Origin: Symsagittifera roscoffensis
Taxonomy: Eukaryota > Xenacoelomorpha > Acoela > Convolutidae
Direction: 5' to 3'
Length of the DNA: 64,000 nt
NCBI RefSeq assembly: GCF_963678635.1
Contig: NC_087068.1
Coordinates: 20,192,914 to 20,256,913, forward strand
Each line of letters opens with the position of its first letter. The stretch's first letter is position 1. Positions 10,756 to 21,576 of the stretch are shown here, in pieces. Both the position numbers and the translations under genes were made by a program. Under the pieces are notes generated by a model. The model made no database searches, was not told where the DNA came from, and saw only the letters and a list, made by a program, of their open reading frames with translations.

Positions 10756-12295
10756 ATGTCATTCAAAAATCTAGGAAATAAACAAACAATCGTTTTACAC
10801 AACTGTGAAATAGATAACAAAAAATACGATCTTGTAATCACACCTCATACACAAACAGTTGGATATATTAGAACAAAACGACTAACAATAAAAAGAAAAA
10901 TAATAAACAAACAAAGACAAATCACACGAAAAAGATTTTCAAAAAATTGAAACGCATTTTCAGAATCAGAAGCCAGCAATTTAGATGAACTCTATAAATT
11001 AAAAGAATCGATTGATAAAAATTGTCCCATTCACGATCAATTATATTTTTCCGACTCAGAAACAACTTCAAATTCATCAAAAAGAGGAAAAAGAAGAATA
11101 AAAAGCAATGTAAACACAAACCAGTACACTTGTATAATTGGAATCAACCAATTAGGCACATCGATAGTTATATATTAACAGTCATTAATCGAAAAAATGA
11201 GCCACAGCCACACTCAAAGTGACGATAGTCCAGATGACGACGACATTTACCCCTTCCTCGTAGATGCACCCGATAATAGAGGGCAGCATGACTTTTGCAA
11301 GAATTTACTCCTAAATTTGTGTGAACCCGGAATCAGCCCATGCAAAACAGAATTCCCAGATGTAAAAATCAAAAGACAAATTATAGACATTATCTGAAAG
11401 ATATATGTAATTTAACACAACAATACGGAATCTACACCATAGAATTCAGCACACCAAATCCGAATCACCGCAAACATGTAATTCAAACAGACGATCTTGA
11501 CTTAGAATTTTCAAAATTATTCTTAGAATATATTAAAAGCGTACAATATCATAACTCACAAAGAGCAAACTCCATAATTACCAACGAAGTTTTTGCAATA
11601 TTAGAAAAAACAGAAATTCCAAATATCTCACCAATGAGACATCCAAACATACAAAAGTACGACATGAAATCACATTATTTTCAACTTTCCTTCATATAAT
11701 CAAAGAAAATTTCACTAAAGACGAAGTTTCACAACATACAAAACATGACTTACAAAAAATTTTGGCATGGTTTATAATAGATTATTTCACACATAATATA
11801 GACTTAATTTCACAAGCAAGAAAAAAATTTCAGACCTCAAAATTTAAACGATGATACTGCCATCACAGAACCGTCAGACTACGTTTGGGACCCCGAATGG
11901 TCTCATCATGCATTTATAAATATCCCACAATCAATCTCAAGTCAAGCAATAAGTACAATATCTTATCAAAGAGATTATGTGAGAGTAGTACCACTAACTA
12001 TTGATGCAACACCATTAAACTACAATACATTTTACCTGATACGCGAAACAACAGTTTAAATTCAACAGCCATACACAATGAAAACCTTAATGGAACTAGG
12101 AATCTTACACAACAAGATATCCAAACACCATCACACTTTATAAATGAAGAAATCGTCCAAACAACAACAACTACACAACAAAGCATTTCACCGATACGTC
12201 CAAATTTAACAACACCAAAAAATACACACACTTCACTAGCACACGTAACCTTACAATCAACCGTTAAACCCTCGGTTGCTCCAAAATATTCACAA
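10756..12295 (+). pseudogene. 5' part of gag, broken, starting inside the LTR
   Basis: An ATG at 10756, 167 bases upstream of the LTR 3' edge, opens a frame that continues into the internal region. In the same frame there is a TGA at 10948 and a TAA at 11176, then open sequence from 11197 to 11397 (start MSHSHTQSDDS, very acidic). Protein-like sequence then continues in other frames at about 11340-11699, 11693-11852 and 11825-12055. At least three frame changes are needed, several next to A-runs (for example A7 near 11822). The composition matches the following gag ORF. The region probably encodes the N-terminal Gag domain or an upstream part of the polyprotein. No family motif was recognised here. 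Confidence 0.5.
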
Positions 12296-15115
12296 ATGGA
12301 TTATCAAACATATAGACCTATGACAGTACCGTCAAAAACACGAAGAACGTTCACAAGAAACACTTTTGCAGAACACAATTATAATTACGCACATTCATCA
12401 AAAACAAACTATCCCCCACGAAAAACTAATAATAATCATGTAAGATCTCGATATTGGGATAACCCAATGACAACAACCAACTCAGTAAATTTTCAAACTA
12501 ATTCACATCCTCCACAGGATCGTAGTGAAAAATATCCATTTTTTCAACAAAATAAAAATAAAAAGCAAGCACCTCATCATACAGATTACTTATCATCTGA
12601 TGATGATTATTTACAACCAGATATTTTTGCACCATATACTCAAGAATATCGCGGACAAGGAGTGCAAAAACCATATACTTATCATAGAATTTTTTCTCCA
12701 AATCCAACAGATACACAAAATCAACAGCCTATACAAATGCAAAATCCAACTAATACACAATCTTTTCAACCAATTCAGCCACAAAACCCAATGATCACAC
12801 ACTGGTATCAACCAACTCAAATGCAAAATGAAATACCACTCCCATATTACCTTCAACAACACGAAATAACAAAAAATCAACTTTCAAATTTTTCACAAAT
12901 GCCAAATGCCGCAGAATCACTACAAATGACAATGAATCCATACCGTATGGGTGGACCATCAATAACATCAAACAAACCATTAATGGTATTCACAGAAACA
13001 GACCCTGAATATTCTGTAGAAGGTTATTTAAATGCAGTAACAGCAAATTTAATATTAAATATAGGACCTGAACCAACTAATACACCACTACATCAAAATT
13101 GGATACATCGACGCACAGCGTTGATACAAACAACCTTAGATGGCGCAGCCCAAAAATGGTTTTCAGTATTACCTATAGAAATAAAATCAAATAGGAAAAG
13201 ATTTACACAAGAATTTTCAAAAGTGTTTGACTCCGAAAGAAATAAACAACACCAAAGAGTTTTATGTAATGAAATTCGCAGATTACCAAATGAAACCATC
13301 AAACAATTAGCAGTACGCATCGAAACACTAGTTCGAAAAGCATATTGATTAAATACACATGACTATAAAAACACAAAAATGACAGAAATTTTAATGATGA
13401 CCTTAACACCTCAATTAAGGAAAATAGCAATAAAAAAAGGAGCATCTCATCCTTCCTCAATTCGAGAACCCGATTTAGATTTTCGAAAACTAGTAGACAA
13501 ACTAGAGCAAGCGGAAATCACAATGAAACTTGAAGAAACAGATAATCTGAAACTACAACATGTTAATCGAATCGAAACAAATACCACAAATATCAATAAC
13601 ATACAGGAATCAGATACAGACCTCGTTGAAAAAATCACTGAAATACTAAATATTTATGAAAAACACCCAAATTTTAAAGGCAAACCATCTTTCAACAAAT
13701 GATGTAATTATTGCCGACGATACGGACATATTATTTCTGAATGTAGACAAAAGCAACAGGATAACCAAAACAAACCTCAAAAATATAAAGAACCAAATAA
13801 ATCATTCTATCAATATATGAAGAAAGATCAAAATCTACCAAATAAAAATGTATACAGCAACAACAGTTCAGGAAAACCACTTCCGAACAATACTAATTAT
13901 ACAAGGAATCAATCACCATATAACTCAAGTTATAGAGGAAGATCACCAGAACGAAGAAATACACAGAATTCTTCACAAAATCATTATAATCGACCAAATA
14001 GTCAAAATAACTACTCCAGATCAAATTCATATACAACACAATTTGTTTCTAGATCCAATTCCCAATCAAACACAAGAAATAAATACTATCCAAACAATCA
14101 ATCACGAAACTCATCATATAACAGAAACAGAAACTATTCAAATAATCGAAATAGAAGTTATTCGAACAATCGAAATCAGAATTACCCGAACAATCGATCA
14201 AGAAATAACTCATATAACAGATCATACTATCACAGATCAAACGACAATTATCAAAACAGATCACGAAATAATTCACAAAATCGACATTCAAGTTATAATA
14301 ATCGATATAGAAATTATTCTCAATCACCACATAGAAATAATAACCATTATAATAATTCTAAACATCGCTACAGAAGTAGTACACCCAAACATCAAAGACA
14401 TATTAATCAAGTACAATCAAATGAAGAAACAACATCAGACCCCCCAGGTATTGACGACACAGGAAATAACGAACTACAACTAAATCAAATAAACTGTGGA
14501 TCATCGGACGCAGAAAGTGATACAGAAAACACTATCTCTATAAATATGATAGCAGTCAAAAACGACTACGAACCTATTATATACGAACAACCTTTTACAT
14601 CACATATATCTGAAAATCAATTGGAACTTCTTCATAATTATTATATTGAACCCATGCATACTACACAAATAGCACAAGAGATTAACGAAATTAACACCGT
14701 AAATAAACCCAATGAAAATGACAAAACAAAATGCTTGAATACAAATCACATCTACCAAAATGTACAAAAAGAACAACCCAAAGAAAAAATTTGGACAATA
14801 CCATTTCTTTTAGAAAGTCCAAGAAACAAAGAATTTCAACCACCAGATCTTGAAATTGATTTTTTAAATGATTCAGGAGCAGAATCAAACATAATTAAAA
14901 TTCCCACATGGATTGAAATCAAAACATTACACCCAAAATTAACGCCTCTTGCAACCTCCAGTAAACTAGCAACAGCACAAGGATCAACATTAGTAAACTA
15001 TGGAAAAGTTCAATTATTTCTTCTCCCCACAAGAACAATGGAGCAAAATAAAATTTTAAACAAGCCATTTAAACAAATATTTCATATCACTGATATTAAA
15101 CACAATATCATTTGA
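12296..15115 (+). pseudogene. gag-pro: gag capsid, nucleocapsid and protease region
   Basis: One frame, interrupted by TGA at 13346 and 13700. Residues ~1-200 of the first stretch are Gln/Asn/Pro-rich. The segment 12990-13345 resembles the retrotransposon Gag capsid domain (DGAAQKWF, then a helical region with an FxxxF-like spacing). A CX2CX4HX4C zinc knuckle lies at 13703-13744, directly after the second TGA. A long Asn/Ser/Arg/Tyr-rich tract follows at 13860-14400, probably RNA-binding and disordered. The aspartic protease active site DSGA is at 14870-14881. The region ends at a TGA at 15113. This is the structural and protease part of the element; the role is inferred from the motifs and their order. 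Confidence 0.75.
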
Positions 15116-18100
15116 ATACCATTTATCTCGAAATATATACCAACAATCAACATCTTGAATAGTAAAATACTAATCAGAGATAAGTACACAAAAACAAAAA
15201 AAAATACAGCTCTAAGATTTTTTCAAAGATTAAACAAACAACCACCATTCTTTTCAAAATTTTATCCAATTTATAACCAACAACGGAAACACCTGAAACC
15301 ACTATCAGGAAATATATATAACTTTTCAATAAAACAAGTTCACCAATATGATAAAAATCAAAATAAACAACAACTCTTTATGTCAGACTTTGAATTCAAA
15401 CCTATCCATAAGTTTTTCAAAATCACAATTTCATCCATAAAATATTTGAAAAATACGAATTTAGACACAATTTCGTTACATGTATATAATAATACACCGT
15501 ATCAAGTAACATTACCCTTAGGACTTTTAGGATATTGCGAAACAAACGCTACAATATCACCAATGCATGAAAAAGCATACCGCGTAAATAATAAACTCCA
15601 ATTATTAGATATTTGTCAATCCACAATTCTTAACGAAGAACTATCCATAAATAATATAATAAGTAATGAAAAAACAAATACAGATTATTTCACAAAAACC
15701 CCATATTTCAAATCTACATTCAACATAAAAAACTATACAGAGGATCAACAGAAGTTTTTAACAATGTTTAACTTCCAACATTCACAAATAACACAAGACG
15801 AATTTGATAAGTTAGCCAAACAGCTAATAAAATATTCATCAGTCTATGCAACATCCAAATTTGATGTTGGAAAAATTAGTTCATCACTACATCTCCCGTT
15901 AAAACCTGACGCAGTTTTCAAAAAACAAAGAGCAAGTAAAGTACCAATTCATTTACACGATAAAGTAAACAGATTACTCGATATTCTAGAGCAATATAAA
16001 ATTATCTCACCGGTAAACAAAGAAGAACAACCAAAAGGTAACACATTTATTAACCCTGTTATCATCCTAGCAAAAGGAGAATCATTGAAAATAGTTTTAG
16101 ACGCTATATATCCCAATTCACTAATAGACGAATCAAAATGCAATTGGGTTATTGAACCAATACAAGTTATTTTAACAAAAATAAACGGAAAATACTTTAC
16201 AACCGCAGATATGAATAGCGCATACAATCAAATGCCACTAGATGAACAATCACGACGTTTAACACAATTTGTTATTGGAAATCAACAATATGAATTCAAC
16301 CGCCTATTCTATGGAATATCCATAGGACCAGCAGCATTTTCAGCTTTTATGAGTAAAATTTTTAGACCACTAATACTTAAGAAAAACGCAATCACCTATT
16401 TAGACGATGTTTTTATGCAATCACAGACAAAAGAAGAAATGTTTACAGTTTTAGAACACTATCACAAAATACTTCAGAACGAAAATCTGAAGGCCGCCCC
16501 CGATAAATCACACTTCTTTTTAACACGAGTTAAATTTTTAGGACATAATATAGAAAGAAAGACAATAACCCCATTAAAATCACGCATTAATGCTATTCAA
16601 AAACTTCAACCACCAACAAACAAAAAGAAAATCCAAGAATTCCTTGGAATGTTGAACTTTTTAAGCAAATACGTTTATAAAATGCAATTATATTTAAGAC
16701 CATTCTATAATATCCTCAGACAACAAAATAATTATGAATGGAATACAGAACATCAAACACGATTTGAAGAAATTAAAAAAATTTTAACTGAACAAATTTC
16801 AAACACAATTCCAGATCCAAATCAACCATTCTATGCAATGTGCGATGCTTCAAATTTTGGCATCGGCGCAGCATTATTACAATCACACAATGGTACAAAT
16901 AAAATGAACCTTATATCAGCAAATTCTCGATTATTCACTCAAGCAGAGCCACGACTCTCAACTTTAATGAGAGAATGTACAGCTATAATTTATACACTTA
17001 CAGAATAAGAATTTCTGATACTTGGATCAAAACATCCAACAGTTCTATTCACAGATCACAAACCAATCATTTTTCTCTTAACACAAAAGTCAAACCCAAA
17101 TCACCGAGTTTATAGATTTCAATTAATTCTAATGAAATTTCCAAACTTACATATAGTTTGGACAGCAGGAAAGAATCTTGCATTACCAGATACATTAAGT
17201 CGAAATACACCACCTGAATTACTTACACGAAAAACTACAGTTGAAATACCCAAGAATAAAAAATATTACCTCGCAGAAAACGAAACATCACCCCGACTAG
17301 AATGCAAATATGCAGTAAAAACTGACATTGAACAATCACAGATAAATAACCTACAACACTTCCCACTTTACTTAGATTGCCAAAATAACCACTACGAAGT
17401 TGATCTGCTTGGAACATCAACTTTCAAACCAATCCCATACTCACAATGGATAAAAAATAACACCCAACAAAAAAGAGTATAACAACACTCGCATAAAAAA
17501 GACCTTTTTCCGTTAATTGAAAAAGAAAATTTAACTGATAAAATAAATTTATCAGGACCACAAACAAATGATTCAAAATAAACAATAAATCAAGTTTTTG
17601 ACCTCCATGACCCACTTGACACAATTCCTTTATCTAAATTAGAAATTGAAAACATTTTTCTCCCCCCAACAGATAAAATTACAATTAATACCTTGAAACA
17701 ATATCAAAATTTTGACCCAGTAATTAGACAACTAAAATCATGGCACAAATACAAAACTAAACCCGTAAAAGCAGATACCACAATTTTAGGAAATAAAACA
17801 CTCCTCCGATATTTTCGAAAATTTAATAATACAACAATTAATGAAAACACAGACCTCCTAGAATACCAATTAAATGAATCTACAGTTCCCTGTCTACCTT
17901 TAAGTATGATTCTCATAGCTTTTAACATTTCACATACACAAAACATTAAAGGACACTCTGGATCAGAAAAAAACATATTCAAATTTTATAACAAAATTTC
18001 TATTTCCCAAATGCACCATTTTGGATAAAAGTACTATGCAATGATTGTATAGTATGTCAGCTAAATAAACCTTATCCAAATCAAAAACAAATAGCACAAA

Positions 18101-19431
18101 AACAAGATTTTAAAGGACAAAGTTTGTACTTTAACCACCGTATTTCATTTGATACAAAAGGACCAATTTCACCCTCATCCGAAGGAAACCCCTACATTAT
18201 GGTAATTGTTGACGCGTTTACACATTATGTAGCACTTAACCCAGTACCACATTGTAACGCTTATTACGCTTACACAACACTTTATGAACACTGGATAGCC
18301 AAGTTCGGATTACCCGAAATTTTAGTTACAGACAACGGTAAAGAATTCATAAATAATGAAATCATCACATTATGTCATTTATATAACATTAAGCACAAAC
18401 CACGTACATCTCATGCACCTTGGACAAACGGCTTAGTCGAAGGTATGAACCGTTCACTACAAGAATATCTTAGATGTATCATCAATGGAAATGATACAAG
18501 ATACACCGAATGGTCACCAGAAGTAAAATTATTTCCCTTAGCATATAATTCACAAATTACGACAAATCTAGGAATGTCACCATATGAAATGGTTTTTAAT
18601 CAAAAGCCACGTAAACCAATTATGTTTACAGCAAACTCTCATAAAAATGCACAAGGTCATTGTCAACCGAATAAAGACTCAATTTGTTATAACCTACCTT
18701 TACACACACATGATGAAGATCATTTTCATCACCCACAAATTCTTAAATTAGCCTCCGGTACACACACCGAATGGATTTTAAATAGAGATAAAAAACACAA
18801 TGAAATTTCCCAAAAAGTAACAAAAAAGTTGTTACAAAGGCAAAACATTAACGAGCAAATAAATTCACGCTTTACACCAGCCTCCGATTTGAAAATTGGA
18901 ACATTTGTTTTAATACCTTATTTTAATACTCAAAAAGGAATTTCTAAAAAATTACAACCCCTTCGTAAAGGACCATACCAAATAATTGCAAAACCCACTG
19001 ACGTAACATATAAAATCACCGACTCAGACCAAAAAGAAATTGTTCAACATCGAAACAATCTATTACCTTATTACCCAAAAGAATACGCACTACGCGATCT
19101 AACTCAGTTATATTCTTTCACAGGTTTAAAAATTATTCAAAATCACCCACATACGGAAAAGGAAACAAAAGAACAAAATGATATTCACCTCGAAAAACAA
19201 AATAAAAAATCAACTACAACGAAAAACAATACAAAAAAGCTAGATCAAAATATACCTCAAAAAGAAAGAAAAAATAGAAAAATGACAGAAAAAATTATAC
19301 CCCAAGAACAATTAGAGAAATCAGAACATAGAGAGTCATCACGACTTAGAAATCAACCACGCAAAAACTACAAAACATTCATTCCACAATCTAAAATATT
19401 AAAGAAAGTTGAATTTCAAAAACAACTTTAA
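15116..19431 (+). pseudogene. pol: pol: reverse transcriptase, RNase H, integrase
   Basis: Continues in the gag frame after the 15113 TGA. The RT fingers and palm lie at about 15900-16600, with YLDD at 16397-16408 and a VKFLGHNI motif after it. The RNase H catalytic Asp is at 16844 (CDASNFG), followed by a RECTAI Glu and the TDHKPI Asp. Stops interrupt at 17006, 17480 and 17579 (all TAA). The integrase HHCC finger is split by a frame change near 17,995; its cysteines (CNDCIVC) lie in the new frame. The catalytic core has D18151, D18331 and E18439, an exact D,D35E. A basic C-terminal tail ends at 19431. Polymerisation and integration roles are established for these domains. This copy cannot make a single uninterrupted product. 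Confidence 0.88.
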
Positions 19432-20251
19432 TTTTACAATTAATAATCTTTGTACCTCGGAAACATTTTAAACTTTCATTTTTCAAAAAAACATGCTGAC
19501 AAACACGCAGCAATTTTAGTTCAAAATTAGCCAATAAGATTCATTCAATCCGTCACCTTCTATAACTCTAACACAAACCAATTAGACGAAAGATATTAAA
19601 CTCCAGGCATATCTATAACTATAACTTTACGACCTCCAGGTCAAAAATAAGCAAACCACTCCAACTTGACAACTAAAATAAATACCACCATAATATCATA
19701 ACCCTCCCTTATCTAATAACGCAAAGATCAACAATATTTCCCCAACTCAGACCTCAAAAACCCCCCAAACAAAAATGTTAAATTAGCCTAAAGTAAGAGA
19801 ACGACCATATTAAATTAGCCTAAAGTATAAAAATTTCAAAATACCCCAGATCACTTGACAAATAAATATAAAGTAAAAGAAGACCTCCCGAAAACCATAA
19901 AATTCGCCCCCAACAATTTTTCACAAAACTCAACCCACTTGTCAAAAAACCAATAAATAATTCGACCACACTTGAAAATTGCCCCAAACACCAAAAAATA
20001 TTCGATCAAGAAGCCATTTCTTAAATGCTCTTCTCTCCATCAGTCAACATAATTCTCAACACTTTCATAAACTTTTTAACAATATTTAAACCTTTATTCA
20101 TATTTCTTTTTGATACCTTTGAAGCTTTTGTAATAATCTTAATCTTTTTTTGCAATATTTTTTAAATTTTCTATTCCATATTTGAACTATACCTCCAACT
20201 TTCAAAAGCCATTGACCATATTCACAGGTACGAGACACAAAACGTATCTAA
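19432..20251 (+). other. Spacer between pol and the env cassette
   Basis: No coding frame. It contains a duplicated motif, AAATTAGCCTAAAGTA, at about 19788 and 19813. A possible 3' splice site, CATATTCACAG, lies at about 20217-20227, shortly before the next ATG at 20252, which would suit a spliced subgenomic mRNA for the downstream ORFs. The pyrimidine tract there is weak. Confidence 0.4.
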
Positions 20252-20440
20252 ATGATACGAACCATTTTTAGTAGAACAGATATTTTTTTACTATTTGTAA
20301 TTTTTATAACATTTTTATCATCCCTCATCTTGACAATATGCAAATGTATAAAGAAGGCAGTCATAACATTCGCCTTAGCAACAATCCTTTTAATTCTTTT
20401 TCTAGAAGAATACTACAATAAACATAATTTTTTTCACTAA
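20252..20440 (+). CDS. 62-residue membrane protein
   Basis: It starts at an ATG and encodes two strongly hydrophobic segments separated by a short KCIKK loop, ending in EEYYNKHN and Phe/His. That is the layout of a small two-pass or hairpin membrane protein. No family was recognised. Its 3' end, a T7 run followed by CACTAA, overlaps by 13 bases the start of the open frame of the next ORF in the -1 frame. It may therefore be the N-terminal exon or frame of a longer protein, or an independent viroporin-like product. Both are inferences. Confidence 0.45.
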   Translation: MIRTIFSRTDIFLLFVIFITFLSSLILTICKCIKKAVITFALATILLILFLEEYYNKHNFFH

Positions 20441-21576
20441 AAGAAATCAATAAAAAACCCTCAAAAATTGCTAACCAACAATCACACAGTCAGTCTTCAC
20501 CGACATCATCCCAAAAAAACCCAACACCACCTACAACTACCCAAAACCCCCAAACATCTACACGAATTTCTTTCCAAGATAACCCATATACCTTTGAAGA
20601 ACGACACGCTCGCTTATCTGAACCACTAGAACAAGTTCAGCGACAAGCACCTCTAAGTGAACCAACATATAACTTGTACCCAACACTACCACAAGAATTA
20701 AGTAGAATACGAAATCTTAGTCAAAATCAAAATACAGTTGAAATAAATAGACAAATTATACATCAACGACGAAACAGAAATTTTCAAACCCCCCGAGTTC
20801 ATTTTGATATACCCCAATCCCCATCACCAAGTACTCCGGAAAACCCAATTAGCATACTACCGGAAACCCCTACGCTTCTTTCACAACGTAGCACTTCAAG
20901 TCTACCCTCAGATTACTTAGGTTCAACATCTGAACAAATACAAGAAAATCCCTTTAACCCACCAAACCAAACATCACGACTACCATATTGGACCACACAA
21001 TCATTCACACAAGGTGAACCCAATTTAATAAATGATCCAATAGATATTTCTACCGATACAACAACATCATCATCACTACCAGAAACAATATCACTACCAT
21101 CAACACCATCAATAAGCCAAATTTCACCGACACCTTTTCCTTTAAATTTCCCAAATAATCTCGACGCTAGATATCGAGAACAATCATCAACAAATATCCC
21201 TTTAAGATTAGACTGGAATACATTCACAGCACCCCCACCATTATTTGGACAGCACCCAGAAAATAACCGACTCCACAACTCGGCACTTAATAGATTACAA
21301 TATAGACAAGATATCCACGAAGACATTCGTGACCATAACATCCAAATACTCCAACAAAATAGTCTAAAATTAAAATTTGAAATCACGGTTAAACTAAACA
21401 ACATTGCTCAACATCCTTACCCATTAAACCCACCAAATATTACAGCTCAATCGCTACCACCACCATTTATAACATCTGAAGTAATATATAAATACGATAG
21501 CTATACCAAAAAGACAATTGGTTACATCACATTTTATAACCCATACTCAGGATTTTCATACACATGTATATTCTAA
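20428..21576 (+). CDS. Pro/Ser-rich ORF upstream of env, unknown function
   Basis: The frame is open from 20428 to 21576 (about 380 codons). I found no in-frame ATG near the start of the open region; the first likely initiator is a TTG at 20674, so initiation must be non-AUG, by splicing or by frameshift from the preceding membrane ORF. Most of the product is disordered and rich in Pro, Ser, Thr, Gln and Asn. The last ~90 residues look folded (LKLKFEITVKLNN, then a Tyr/Phe-rich end). No family was recognised. It overlaps the env ATG by 13 bases, which suggests coupled expression. Confidence 0.5.
   Translation, partial: FFSLKEINKKPSKIANQQSHSQSSPTSSQKNPTPPTTTQNPQTSTRISFQDNPYTFEERHARLSEPLEQVQRQAPLSEPTYNLYPTLPQELSRIRNLSQNQNTVEINRQIIHQRRNRNFQTPRVHFDIPQSPSPSTPENPISILPETPTLLSQRSTSSLPSDYLGSTSEQIQENPFNPPNQTSRLPYWTTQSFTQGEPNLINDPIDISTDTTTSSSLPETISLPSTPSISQISPTPFPLNFPNNLDARYREQSSTNIPLRLDWNTFTAPPPLFGQHPENNRLHNSALNRLQYRQDIHEDIRDHNIQILQQNSLKLKFEITVKLNNIAQHPYPLNPPNITAQSLPPPFITSEVIYKYDSYTKKTIGYITFYNPYSGFSYTCIF

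Larger units (their letters stand above)
9112..10922 (+). repeat. Long terminal repeat, copy B (5' LTR joined to gag)
   Basis: This copy is continuous with the internal region of the element. It runs from AAACTATATT at 9112 to ACAAAGACAAAT at 10922. The downstream sequence is ATCACACGAAAAAG, with no TGG start typical of a tRNA primer-binding site, so the exact border or the priming mechanism is uncertain. No target-site duplication could be matched between the flanks of this copy and those of the 3' copy. Confidence 0.75.
6531..11248 (+). repeat. 2.36-kb tandem duplication (flank + LTR + start of internal region)
   Basis: The sequence beginning AACTACTTATGTAATCCTGC at 6531 begins again at 8890, offset 2359. 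Each unit contains 222 bp of non-LTR sequence (6531-6752; 8890-9111), a full ~1.81-kb terminal repeat, and ~326 bp of internal retroelement sequence. Unit 1 stops abruptly at 8889, after the internal sequence CGACATTTA, where unit 2 starts. In unit 2 the same internal sequence continues into gag. The units differ by scattered substitutions and small indels, so the duplication is not brand-new. The 222-bp segment is absent before the 3' repeat, which marks it as probable 5' flank rather than LTR. Confidence 0.85.

Noticed and set aside
13848..14483. 211-codon overlapping frame rich in Ile/Thr/His
   Set aside because: It is the +1 shadow of the Asn/Ser/Arg-rich repeats of Gag; composition mirrors the repeat codons.
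13346..15115. Reading TGA as a sense codon in the large element (13346, 13700, 15113)
   Set aside because: TAA stops also occur in the same frame (17006, 17480, 17579) and host genes use TGA as a stop; decay is simpler.
20913..21404. 163-codon minus-strand frame
   Set aside because: Antisense of the Pro/Ser-rich ORF; open only because that strand is poor in G.
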